DNA from: Myxococcota bacterium
Lineage (GTDB): Bacteria; Myxococcota_A; Bradymonadia; UBA7976; UBA1532
DNA: 64,000 bases
Reading direction: 5' to 3'
Assembly (NCBI GenBank): GCA_023150895.1
Contig: JAKLJY010000029.1
Location: forward strand, 1 to 64,000
Numbering within the stretch: the first letter of the stretch is position 1; every line of letters starts with the position of its first letter. The position numbers and the translations under genes are program-made. This document shows, piece after piece, positions 46,133-54,181 of the stretch. The notes beneath the pieces are model-generated. The model made no database searches. It saw only the letters and a program-made list of their open reading frames with translations, and was not told where the DNA came from.

Positions 46133-47053
46133 TCAACGCGCGGGGTAGACCACCGCCCGGAGGCCCGGGCTGCCCGGCGCGGGCACGAAGTCGGCGTCGC
46201 TCGTCCCCGTCCAGATCGGCGACCCGAGGCCGACCTCCGCTGCGAGCGGGTCGGGCTGCACGGCGCGGTGCGCGACGAGGACCAGCAGCCAGCCCCCGCT
46301 CGCCAGGACGCCGGCGGCGGCCCGGATGAGGCGCCCGAGGTCGACGGTGACGTCCACCCGCGCGCCCCGGCGTCCGCCCGTCGCGACCGGTGGCGGGTCG
46401 AGCACGATACCGTCGAAGCGCGCACCGGCGCGGGCGGCCCGCTTCATCGCTTCGAGGGCGTCGGAGCGCCAGAACGTACGGCCGTCGAAGCGCAGTCCGT
46501 TGCGCGTGTAGTTGGCCTCGGCGCGGGCGAGCGCGCCGGGGACCGGGTCGACGTTCACCGTGCTGCGGGCCCCGCCGGCGGCGGCGGCGACCCCGAACGC
46601 GCCGGTGTAGGCGAAGAGGTTCAGGACGCGCCGCCCGTCGGCGTTGGCGCGGACCCAGGCCCGCGCGGCGCGGGCGTCCAGGAAGAGGCCCGTATTTCGA
46701 TTCGGCAACAGTTCGAGGCCGAAACGAAGCCCGCCCTCGACGACCTCGCGCCGGCCGTCATCGCCCGCCGGTCCGCCGCTCAGCGCCGGATCGCCCCCGA
46801 ACCGCCAGAAGAGCGGCGCGTCGCCGACGACTTCGCGGACGGCGGGCAGGTAGGCGGCCTCGTCCGGCCCGCCGGTTGCCCGGAAGGCGCCGGCGAGGTG
46901 CTCGACCACCAGCCGATCGACACCTTCACCGGCGCTGTCGAACAGGCGCAACGCGTTGGTGCCGAGTCGATCGGCGAGCCCCTCACGCCGCGCGAAGGCG
47001 GCCCGCAGCAGCGCCGCCGCGGCCGCGGCGGAGGGCGGCTCAGGCGCGTCCAC
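46133..47053 (-). CDS. Class I SAM-dependent (RlmI/RlmK-like) rRNA methyltransferase
   Basis: 306 residues. The sequence LLPNRNTGLFLDARAAR is followed by the SAM-binding motif VLNLFAYTGAFGVAAAAGG and LDPPPVATGG, the order found in large-subunit rRNA methyltransferases. GLFLD is the RlmI hallmark. No PUA domain is seen at the N terminus. It probably methylates a 23S rRNA base, but the exact site cannot be told. Its start overlaps the end of the QueD-like gene by 14 bp, so the two are translated together. Confidence 0.75.
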   Translation of the reverse strand: MDAPEPPSAAAAAALLRAAFARREGLADRLGTNALRLFDSAGEGVDRLVVEHLAGAFRATGGPDEAAYLPAVREVVGDAPLFWRFGGDPALSGGPAGDDGRREVVEGGLRFGLELLPNRNTGLFLDARAARAWVRANADGRRVLNLFAYTGAFGVAAAAGGARSTVNVDPVPGALARAEANYTRNGLRFDGRTFWRSDALEAMKRAARAGARFDGIVLDPPPVATGGRRGARVDVTVDLGRLIRAAAGVLASGGWLLVLVAHRAVQPDPLAAEVGLGSPIWTGTSDADFVPAPGSPGLRAVVYPAR

Positions 47054-47420
47054 GCCCGGGCCCGCGGAAGATGACCCGCGAGACGTCGTTCTCGCGCAGG
47101 ACGAGCTGCGTCAAGCCGGGCAGCGCGGGGGCGAGGTGCGCCCAGATCCACGCGACGAGGACCTCGCTCGTCGGGTTCTCGAGTCCCGGCAGATCGTTGA
47201 GGTAGTTGTGGTCGACCCGCGCGCGAATCGGCGCGAAGGCGGCCTCGATGTCGCCGAAGTCGATGACCCAGCCGGTCTCGGGGCCGAGATCACCCTCGAC
47301 ATGGATGTCCAGGTAGAACGCCAGCCCGTAGAGGCGACCGCAGGGGTGGCCGGGCGGGACCCGGGTCAGGCGGCGGGCGGACTCGAATCGGATGGTGTGG
47401 ACGAGCTCGTAATCGGGCAT
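47040..47420 (-). CDS. QueD/6-pyruvoyl-tetrahydropterin synthase-like protein without zinc histidines
   Basis: 126 residues, collinear with E. coli QueD over the whole length (matching TGWVIDF, DHNYLNDLPGLENPTSEVL and a C-terminal RENDVS). The catalytic residues sit at the same numbers as in QueD: Cys27, Asp70, His71 and Glu110. The three zinc ligands known for QueD, His16, His31 and His33, are replaced by Arg16, Tyr31 and Leu33 (FESARRL and CGRLYGL). Without zinc, conventional CPH4 synthase chemistry is doubtful, so it may be a neofunctionalised pterin-binding or aldolase-like member. It lies between a kinase gene (7 bp) and a methyltransferase gene (14-bp overlap). No other queuosine gene is visible. 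Confidence 0.8.
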   Translation of the reverse strand: MPDYELVHTIRFESARRLTRVPPGHPCGRLYGLAFYLDIHVEGDLGPETGWVIDFGDIEAAFAPIRARVDHNYLNDLPGLENPTSEVLVAWIWAHLAPALPGLTQLVLRENDVSRVIFRGPGRGRA

Positions 47421-47427
47421 GGGCTGC

Positions 47428-49233
47428 TCACTTCGGAAGGTCCACAGGGATGACCCCGGCGGCCGCCTGGTCGCGGGTCATGGGGGGCAGCACCGTCGGT
47501 TTTCCCCCCGGACGCTGGACTTTGATGCCGACGCCGAGGGGCATCGGGCACTCGACCGCGTCCGTGCAGACGACCTCGCCGGTGTCCACGCGGATGAAAT
47601 TCGCCGTGCCGGTGGCGACTGCAATGGTCACCTGATCGGGACCGGGACCGGCGAGGGCCGTCTGCCGCCGGGCCACCGCCGGTGCCTCGGCGACGACCTC
47701 CCCGAACGTGGCGGGCCGAGCCACGGGCGGGCGGGACGCCGGGACCGGGGCCGGCGCGGCCTCGACATGTCGCGACGCGTAACTGCGATAGAGGGCAAAC
47801 CCGACGACCGCCACGGCCGCGACGACCAGGCCCCCGGCGAGGCGTGCCGCGAAGGTGTTCCGCGTGCGCGCCGTCGTCGCCCGGCGCACTCGATTGGCCT
47901 GGACCTCGACGGTGCGGCGCTGGTTCTCGGCGATGCTGCGCGGATCGACGGCGAGCTGGAGTTCGGGCCCGTCGTCCGCTCGCGCGGCCGGGCCGGTGGG
48001 CCCCCCCGTGAGCCGGCCGATGGGGGGCGCCGAGCGTCCAGTGCTCGGCGGCGGGGTCGAGAACGCGCGGGTCGGCCGCCGCGGCACGTCCGCGAGCTCG
48101 AGCCGGTCTTCCGGGAGATCGGCGAGGTCGGCGAGCGGCACGTCTGCGGCGCCGGACCGGGGGGCGGCGGCGGCGGGCCCGTCGACGGCGAGGCCCACCT
48201 CCGGGCCGACCGTGGCCTCGTGCGGATCCACATCCGTGTCGAGCGACGTTCGCGGCGGCAGGCGAAGCTCGGCGGGGGCCGCCGTCGCCGTCGGCGGCTC
48301 CTCGAAGAGAAAGGGCACGGTCTCCGAACTGCCGGCGGGCGGCAACGCCCCGAGCGGTTCCGCAAACGCCGGCTCCGGGGCGGCCATCGCCCGCTGCAGC
48401 GACGCGATCAGCTCCCGCGCGCCCCACGGCCGCTCGTCCGGCGCTTTGCGGAGGCATTGAAGCACCAGGGCCTCGATCCCCGCCGGCACGACGTACAGCG
48501 GGCAGCGCTCCCGCAGCGGGATGGGCGGCTCGTTCAGGTGCGCCGACAGCAGCGCCTCCCGTCCGGCGACGTTGAAGACATGCTCACCCGAGATCATGAA
48601 GTACAGGAGGCCGCCGACGGCATAGAGGTCCGTGCGGGCCGACAGACCGCGGCCCCGGATCTGCTCCGGCGCCATGTAGCGCGGCGAGCCTTTCAGTGAA
48701 GGCCCGCCACCGACGGTCTCCTCGACGAGCGACTCGTCCGCGGAAAGCAGCTTCGCAACGCCGAAGTCGAGCACCTTGACCGCCCGCCCGCCGCCGGGGA
48801 GCCGCTGCAGAAAGACGTTCGCCGGTTTGATGTCCCGGTGGACGAGGTCCATTGCGTGCGCCTCAGCGAGGGATTCGAGCACGCCGATGGCGATCTCGAC
48901 GGCCTCCTCGACGGGGAGCGCCCCGCGCTGCCGGACGTGGGCGGCGAGGTCCTCGCCTTCGAGGAATTCGGTGACGATGTACGGCAGGCCCTCGGGCGTG
49001 ACGCCGGCGTCCATGACCTGCACCGTCTGGGGGCTGCGCAGGCGGGCGAGCACCTGCACCTCGCGCTCGAACATCTCGCGCATCGCCGGGCGACCGTGGA
49101 GGTCCGCCCGGACGAGTTTGACGGCGACGTCGCGGGACAGCGTGGGGTGGCGGGCGCGCCAGACCTCGCCCATGCCGCCGCGGGCGATGAGCGAAAGGAC
49201 GACGTAGGGGCCGATTCGTTCGAGCGTCTCCAC
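47428..49233 (-). CDS. Membrane-anchored Ser/Thr protein kinase
   Basis: 601 residues from a GTG at 49233; an ATG at 49314 would add 27 residues that do not resemble kinase. Kinase domain about residues 5-275: IARGGMGEVWRARH, VAVKLV, catalytic [28 protein letters not shown] and TDLYAVGGLLY, all intact. A Pro/Ala-rich juxtamembrane part of about 200 residues precedes one transmembrane segment (LAGGLVVAAVAVVGFALY) and an exterior tail of about 110 residues with a cysteine pair (VVCTDAVECPM). It is the first gene of an operon with the QueD-like and methyltransferase genes. Confidence 0.88.
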   Translation of the reverse strand: METLERIGPYVVLSLIARGGMGEVWRARHPTLSRDVAVKLVRADLHGRPAMREMFEREVQVLARLRSPQTVQVMDAGVTPEGLPYIVTEFLEGEDLAAHVRQRGALPVEEAVEIAIGVLESLAEAHAMDLVHRDIKPANVFLQRLPGGGRAVKVLDFGVAKLLSADESLVEETVGGGPSLKGSPRYMAPEQIRGRGLSARTDLYAVGGLLYFMISGEHVFNVAGREALLSAHLNEPPIPLRERCPLYVVPAGIEALVLQCLRKAPDERPWGARELIASLQRAMAAPEPAFAEPLGALPPAGSSETVPFLFEEPPTATAAPAELRLPPRTSLDTDVDPHEATVGPEVGLAVDGPAAAAPRSGAADVPLADLADLPEDRLELADVPRRPTRAFSTPPPSTGRSAPPIGRLTGGPTGPAARADDGPELQLAVDPRSIAENQRRTVEVQANRVRRATTARTRNTFAARLAGGLVVAAVAVVGFALYRSYASRHVEAAPAPVPASRPPVARPATFGEVVAEAPAVARRQTALAGPGPDQVTIAVATGTANFIRVDTGEVVCTDAVECPMPLGVGIKVQRPGGKPTVLPPMTRDQAAAGVIPVDLPK

Positions 49234-49315
49234 GGCGGGACTGTCGCACGACGGCTCTGCCGACACAACGCGCAGTCCGTGGCGTGCGCAGGCGCCACTT
49301 CGAGGGATGAACACG

Positions 49316-49331
49316 TGGCACGCTTCGTGCT
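49316..49331 (+). promoter_or_regulatory. Candidate sigma-54 promoter of deacetylase gene
   Basis: TGGCACGCTTCGTGCT matches TGGCACG-N4-TTGCW at 11 of 12 fixed positions, with intact GG and GC at correct spacing. Predicted start is near 49342, followed by GGAG and the ATG at 49368. Confidence 0.6.
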
Positions 49332-49367
49332 TAACCGGTCTCTCGAACGACCTCGATGGAGCCCGAC

Positions 49368-50600
49368 ATGCGCCGCCTCTTCTCGCTCTCGACCTTCGCC
49401 GGCCTCTCGCTCTCGCTCGCCCTCGGCGCCTGCGCGACCCCGCCGGAGGACGCCGAGGACAGTCACACGCACGGCGACATGACCGAGGCGGACATCTCGG
49501 CCGCCTTCGAGCAGGCGTTTCGTGAAAAAGACGACGACAAGGCGGACAGCACGGGCTGCTCCGGCGTCCGCGTGCCCGATCGGGGCCCCTTCGCCAAGCG
49601 CGTCGCCCTGACGTTCGACGACGGCCCGAACCCGGCGACGACGCCCGACGTCATGGCCACGCTGCGTCGCCACCAGGTCCCCGCGACGTTCTTCATCAAC
49701 GGCTCCCGGGTCAAGGGCGAGACCGAGAAGGCCATCCTGGCCGACATGGTCGCCGACCAGAGCTTCATCGTCGCCAACCACACCTGGTCGCACGTGAACA
49801 TGGCCGAGCAGGGCAGCACCGAGGTGGCCCGCCAGATCGACCGCACCGCCGACGTCATCTCGGCCGCCGGCGGCGAGAACCGCTACTTCCGCTTCCCCTT
49901 CGGCAGCTCCACCTGCGCCACCGCCGAAGCCGTCCGGAGCCGGGGCCTCGTCATCACCGGCTGGCACGTCGACAGCGCCGACTGGTGCTTCGCCGCGGGC
50001 GGCGGGGTGTGCCGTCCGGCCACGTTCCGTTACGTGCCCGACGCCTACCGCAACGACATGAAGGCCTACGTCATGTCTCAGGTGCGGGCGAGCGAGGGCG
50101 GCGTCCTGCTCTTCCACGACATTCACCGCAGCACCGCCGACGCGCTCGAGGGCATCATCGAGGCCCTGAAGGCCGAGGGGTACACGTTCACCAACGTGGA
50201 CGACCTCAACACCTTCCCGAAGCTCAACGGCAGCTCGGCCCCGCCGCCCCCGTCGACGTTCGTCGGCGACGCTTGCAAGTCGGACGCCGAGTGCGCCTTC
50301 CAGGTCTGGAACACCACCGGGCGCTGCCACGCGGCCGGCTTCTGCACCATCGGCTGCGAAGGCTACTGCCCGGATCAGGCGGGCAAGCCCGGCACCTTCT
50401 GTGTCCAGGACCCCCTGGCCACTGCACCTGCCGGTGTCTGTGTCCCGCAGGCCGTCAGCCAGAACGGCCACTGCGCGGATCTGCCGGGCACGCTCGACGC
50501 CTCGGCGGAGCGCTACATCGGCACCAGCAACGCCCCGGCCAAGACCGCCGAGGTGTGCATGCCCCAGGCTCCCGGCGCGACCACCGACGGCACCCTTTGA
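49368..50600 (+). CDS. NodB-type polysaccharide deacetylase lipoprotein
   Basis: 410 residues. The ATG at 49368 is chosen over 49356 because GGAG lies 6 bp upstream of it. The signal peptide ends in lipobox ALGAC at about residue 22. The NodB domain shows motif 1 LTFDDGP, motif 2 HTWSHVN (HxxxH), motif 3 RFPFGSS, motif 4 GWHVDSADW and motif 5 LLFHDIH, so the metal-dependent active site is complete. The C-terminal 100 residues form a Cys-rich module (CKSDAEC...RCHAAGFC...GCEGYC). It likely deacetylates N-acetylglucosamine in peptidoglycan or an exopolysaccharide at the cell surface. Confidence 0.88.
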   Translation: MRRLFSLSTFAGLSLSLALGACATPPEDAEDSHTHGDMTEADISAAFEQAFREKDDDKADSTGCSGVRVPDRGPFAKRVALTFDDGPNPATTPDVMATLRRHQVPATFFINGSRVKGETEKAILADMVADQSFIVANHTWSHVNMAEQGSTEVARQIDRTADVISAAGGENRYFRFPFGSSTCATAEAVRSRGLVITGWHVDSADWCFAAGGGVCRPATFRYVPDAYRNDMKAYVMSQVRASEGGVLLFHDIHRSTADALEGIIEALKAEGYTFTNVDDLNTFPKLNGSSAPPPPSTFVGDACKSDAECAFQVWNTTGRCHAAGFCTIGCEGYCPDQAGKPGTFCVQDPLATAPAGVCVPQAVSQNGHCADLPGTLDASAERYIGTSNAPAKTAEVCMPQAPGATTDGTL

Positions 50601-50625
50601 CGTCGCGGCCCCGACGGCGCAGAGT
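50597..50625 (+). promoter_or_regulatory. Possible leaderless promoter of HD hydrolase gene
   Basis: TTGACG, 17 bp, CAGAGT, ending 6 bp before the ATG at 50632. Independent expression from the deacetylase gene is then possible. Confidence 0.3.
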
Positions 50626-50631
50626 CGGGGC

Positions 50632-51213
50632 ATGTTGACGAAACGATTCGACCAGGCGCTCGAATACGCGCACGAACTGCATCGGGCGCAGGCGCGCAAG
50701 GGCGGCGGGACCCCCTACATCGCCCATCTCCTCGGCGTCGCCAGCCTCGTCATCGAGCACGGCGGCGACGAAGACGAGGCCATCGGCGCCCTCTTGCACG
50801 ACGCCGTGGAGGACCAGGGCGGGCGTCCGACGGGCGACGAGATTCGCCGCCGCTTCGGCGACCGCGTCGCGGAGATCGTCTGGGGCTGCACCGACGCGGA
50901 GGTCATCCCCAAACCGGCGTGGGAGACCCGCAAGCGGCAGTACCTCGAGCACCTCGAGCAGGCCGGCGGCTCGGTCCTGCTCGTCTCCGCGGCGGACAAA
51001 CTCTACAACGCGCGCACGATCCTGTCGGACTTCCGGCTCGTGGGCGACGCGGTGTACGCCCGGTTCACCGCGAGCAAGGACCGCACGCTCTGGTACTACC
51101 GCGGCCTCGTCACCGCCTACCGGGGCGCGGCCAACTTCCGGGAGCGGCCGGGCACGGCGCGACTCGTCGACGACCTCGACGACGTCGTCACGCGGCTCGA
51201 GGCCGGCGCCTGA
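50632..51213 (+). CDS. MESH1-like small alarmone (ppGpp) hydrolase, HD domain
   Basis: 193 residues, a single HD domain like the SpoT hydrolase half or MESH1. Seen: KGGGTPYIAHLLGVASLV (first His), ALLHDAVEDQ (HD pair and catalytic ED) and SAADKLYNARTIL (last Asp). All Mn ligands appear present and no synthetase domain follows. The predicted reaction is hydrolysis of ppGpp/pppGpp in the cytoplasm; some relatives act on other nucleotides or NADPH. The gene sits 31 bp after the deacetylase gene, and its 3' end overlaps a convergent gene by 26 bp. Confidence 0.82.
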   Translation: MLTKRFDQALEYAHELHRAQARKGGGTPYIAHLLGVASLVIEHGGDEDEAIGALLHDAVEDQGGRPTGDEIRRRFGDRVAEIVWGCTDAEVIPKPAWETRKRQYLEHLEQAGGSVLLVSAADKLYNARTILSDFRLVGDAVYARFTASKDRTLWYYRGLVTAYRGAANFRERPGTARLVDDLDDVVTRLEAGA

Positions 51214-53035
51214 TTCGGCGTCGCGCCGCCGTCGCGAGGGTAAGGAGCGCGACGAGCGCAGCGGGGGCGCTCGACCCCGCGCCCCGGGTCGACCCGCCGG
51301 GGGCCGAGACCATGCACCCGCCACCACCGCCGCCCCCGCGCTGAACGGCCCCGACGGCCGGGGCGACGTCGGGGGTCGCAGAGCGCGCGTCCGCGGCGGC
51401 GACACCGGCGTCCGGCGAGGCCCCGTCACCGGCGGGGTGCGCGTCCGGCGCCGGGAGACGGTCCGCGTCGAGCCCCGCCCCGCCGCCGAGATCGAACTCC
51501 GAGGGCCCCTCGAAGTCGGGACGGCCCGGGCCGGCGTCCGCCGGGGGCGGTCCCGCGTCCGGCGACCCGGCTTGCGCGTCGGGCGACGGCGGGCCCGCGT
51601 CCTCGGAGGCGCACGCCCCCGCCGCCGGCCGCAGGGGCAGCCTGACCGCGCGCCAGCCCTTCGGCTGCCAGAAGGCGCCCGGCGAGTCGTCGTCGACGGC
51701 CTGCGCGACGGCCAGCCACGTCCGGGGCGTCTCGTCGGGCACGGCGCAGACTTCGAGTTCACCGGTGCCGGCGGCCACGGCCCTCCCGTCGACGAGAAGG
51801 CGCAGCGCCGGGGCGCCACGGCCGGCCGGATCGCCCGCCGAGATGAAAACCCGGCCCGGCAGGACCTCCGGGGGCCGAATCTCGACCTCGGGCCGGATCG
51901 CGTACGGCGCGGCCATCGGGTCCCCGAGCACCAGATTGTGCCAGTACGCGAAGGGCAGGTTCGAGTGGAACGCCTCGGCCAGCGTCGCGCCGTCGGCGGC
52001 GTCCACCAGGAACGCCCGGCTCGGAAAGCAGTTGTTCAGGGGTTCGTCCGTCGTGCCGTGGACGCCCGTCGCGCCGGCGGCGACCCAGCGCGCGATGGAG
52101 ACCTGCGCCTCGGCGTCGCCCGGATCGAAGTTCTCGGCCACCGCCCCGAAACTCGTCAGGTTGTCGACGAGCGCCCCCGGGGCGAAGTCGTTACCCTCGA
52201 TCGCCCGCCCGAGGCTCGCCGTGCCCGTCACGAACCCCGAGAGGCGCTCGCCGCTGCGATCGGTCTCGAACGGCGAACGGACGACGGGCACCCCCCGGGT
52301 CATCAGGGCCGTCTCGACGAAGTCGTACTCCACGTCGAGGGCGCCGCGGGCCGGATCGGCCCCGGCCATGAGCATGACGACGCCCCCCGCCGGGCCGACG
52401 CCGTCCGACGCGACGGATTGGTCGATCAGCCGCGCCGCGTCCGCATCCGAGCGTGCGAACAGGGCGGTCACGAGCATCGGCGCGTGCCGGATGCCCACGG
52501 CGTCCAGCGACCAGCCCGGCCGGAAACGCCCGCCGGAGTATCCGTTGCGCCAGGCGGCCCCGAGACACATGGCCTCCCCGCCGCAGGGCACGAGGCGACC
52601 GGGGGCCAACCCGAGGACCGGCGTGTCGTCGGCGAGGCGGCGGGTGTTCCACAGCCCGAGCGCCGCCGCCAGGGAGACGCGTCCCCCCCCCGACTCCGCG
52701 GGCAGCGAGACCCGCAGCGGGACGCCCCGCATCAGAACGATGGCCTCGATCTCCGCCGTCACGCCCGCGGCGTCGAGACAGGCACGGAGCGGGTTCTCGA
52801 GGGCCGCGCGGAACACGTCGAGGGCGATGTCCGGTCCCGGCGGCAGTGGCAGCGCGCAGATCCGGTTCGGCGGCACGGCGCGGGCCTCGCCATAGGCCTC
52901 TGCCAGGGCCACCGAGCCCGGCACGTCGGCATTGGCGAGGACGGCCACCGAGTCCGGCCCCGGCGTGGCCGACGCGGGCCGCGCGCTCGAGGCCGCGACG
53001 ACGCCCGCCAGAAGTGCGGCGCGCGGCCGCCTCAT
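51188..53035 (-). CDS. TIGR03790-like exported protein with MYXO-CTERM-like tail
   Basis: 615 residues. Start on the ATGA overlap with the upstream gene. The signal peptide is LLAGVVAASSARPASA. The next 400 residues follow the TIGR03790 pattern found in Myxococcota and Planctomycetes (SVAVLANADVPGSVALAEAY, RAVPPNRICALPLP, AIVLMRGVPLRV, GTTDEPLNNCFPS, YWHNLVLGDPMAAPYA). An Asp/Pro/Gly-rich linker then ends GGGGCMVSAPGG, about 20 hydrophobic residues and ARRRIRRRPR, a MYXO-CTERM-like tail. The family has no known function. It is probably retained at the cell surface after C-terminal processing. Confidence 0.78.
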   Translation of the reverse strand: MRRPRAALLAGVVAASSARPASATPGPDSVAVLANADVPGSVALAEAYGEARAVPPNRICALPLPPGPDIALDVFRAALENPLRACLDAAGVTAEIEAIVLMRGVPLRVSLPAESGGGRVSLAAALGLWNTRRLADDTPVLGLAPGRLVPCGGEAMCLGAAWRNGYSGGRFRPGWSLDAVGIRHAPMLVTALFARSDADAARLIDQSVASDGVGPAGGVVMLMAGADPARGALDVEYDFVETALMTRGVPVVRSPFETDRSGERLSGFVTGTASLGRAIEGNDFAPGALVDNLTSFGAVAENFDPGDAEAQVSIARWVAAGATGVHGTTDEPLNNCFPSRAFLVDAADGATLAEAFHSNLPFAYWHNLVLGDPMAAPYAIRPEVEIRPPEVLPGRVFISAGDPAGRGAPALRLLVDGRAVAAGTGELEVCAVPDETPRTWLAVAQAVDDDSPGAFWQPKGWRAVRLPLRPAAGACASEDAGPPSPDAQAGSPDAGPPPADAGPGRPDFEGPSEFDLGGGAGLDADRLPAPDAHPAGDGASPDAGVAAADARSATPDVAPAVGAVQRGGGGGGGCMVSAPGGSTRGAGSSAPAALVALLTLATAARRRIRRRPRAA

Positions 53036-54102
53036 GCCCCGGGCCGCCGGCGGCGCAGCGCCAACCAGACGAGCGCCAGTCCGGCGACCAGCGCCGCCAT
53101 CGGCCGCAGCGCGGGCCCCCCCTCCAGGGTCGCTTGGCACCCGCTCGACTTCTCGCCGTCGCTGCCCCCCTCCTGCTCCACCGCCTGCATCGGAGGCGGC
53201 GCGGACCCCGGTGGATCGGGCATGGCGTAGTCGGGGTAGGCCATCGGGACGAAGTAGTCGTCGCTCGGCACCCCACGGCGGCACTCCGCTCGGTCGGCGT
53301 CGAGTCGCTTGCAGCCGTAGCCGTCGGGGCAGAGGTGGTCGATGTCACACGTGCGCGTGCAATAGCTGTCCGGCCCCGAGAGCAGGCAGAACGCCCCGTC
53401 TTTGCAGCCGACCACGCGCGCCTCGGCGCCATCGGCGACGCAGGGCTCGCCGAACCCGGGCTGCAGCGGCATGGGATCGGGCAGGCAGTGGCCCTCGACG
53501 CAGGCCATGCCGGGGTCGCACGCACCGTCGGGGCAGGGCCACGCACAGAAAGGCAACGTGCGGTTCGGATGCGAGACGCAGGAGAAACCGGCGGCGCACA
53601 TGCCGTCCGCGCACGGCTCATGGGTCGCGGGCGCGGCGACGAGTTGCTGACAGATGCGGCTCCCGGCCTGGTTGCAGCGATACCCGGTCGGACACGAGCC
53701 CGGCACCGTGCAGTAGCGGGTACAATACCGCGCGCCGTTGTCCTCGGCGCAGATGAGGGGTTCCTCGCACGCGTCCGGGCCCTGACACTCCGTCCCGAGC
53801 GCGCCCCCCGGCGGCAGGCCCTCCCCCTTCAGACAGAACTCGAACTCGGCGCCGCCGGAGCGGCAGGAGAACCCGTCCGGGCAGCCCTCCGCCGGACAGA
53901 CCGTGGTGCAGTATCCCACGCCGTCGACGTCCGGCACGCAGGCCCACCCGGCCTGACAGTCCGAGGTCATGTCGCAGGGGTCGCCGTAGGCTGCGAGGGC
54001 CGGGGACGCGGCGACGAGGAGCGTCACTCCAAGACCGAACGCAGTCAGCGCGCGCTTCGGGTGGACGGCGACGGCGACGACGAAGACGGACGCGTGCGAC
54101 AT
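53032..54102 (-). CDS. Cys-rich exported protein with MYXO-CTERM-like tail
   Basis: 356 residues. The ATG at 54102 has GGAGG 7 bp upstream. Sec signal ends at SPALAAYGDPC. Residues about 35-260 contain some 30 cysteines in C-rich repeats such as CDMTSDCQAGWACVPD, CPAEGCPDGFSCRSG and CPDGACDPGMACVEGHC. A Pro/Asp spacer then precedes SSGCQATLEGG, a hydrophobic stretch (MAALVAGLALVWLAL) and RRRRPGA. It is probably surface displayed and disulfide bonded. Its stop overlaps the start of the TIGR03790-like gene, so they are translated in a fixed ratio. Confidence 0.8.
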   Translation of the reverse strand: MSHASVFVVAVAVHPKRALTAFGLGVTLLVAASPALAAYGDPCDMTSDCQAGWACVPDVDGVGYCTTVCPAEGCPDGFSCRSGGAEFEFCLKGEGLPPGGALGTECQGPDACEEPLICAEDNGARYCTRYCTVPGSCPTGYRCNQAGSRICQQLVAAPATHEPCADGMCAAGFSCVSHPNRTLPFCAWPCPDGACDPGMACVEGHCLPDPMPLQPGFGEPCVADGAEARVVGCKDGAFCLLSGPDSYCTRTCDIDHLCPDGYGCKRLDADRAECRRGVPSDDYFVPMAYPDYAMPDPPGSAPPPMQAVEQEGGSDGEKSSGCQATLEGGPALRPMAALVAGLALVWLALRRRRPGA

Positions 54103-54137
54103 GGCATTCCTCCGGGCAGCGAGCGGCGAGGGCCCCG

Positions 54138-54146
54138 ACCATATCA
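54138..54146 (-). promoter_or_regulatory. Possible extended -10 promoter of Cys-rich gene pair
   Basis: TGATATGGT on the minus strand (extended TG plus TATGGT), predicted start about 29 bp before the ATG. The same TGATATGG occurs upstream of maeB. Confidence 0.3.
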
Positions 54147-54181
54147 CGACCCGCGGGCGCCGGGGGCGCGCGCCGGCGTGG

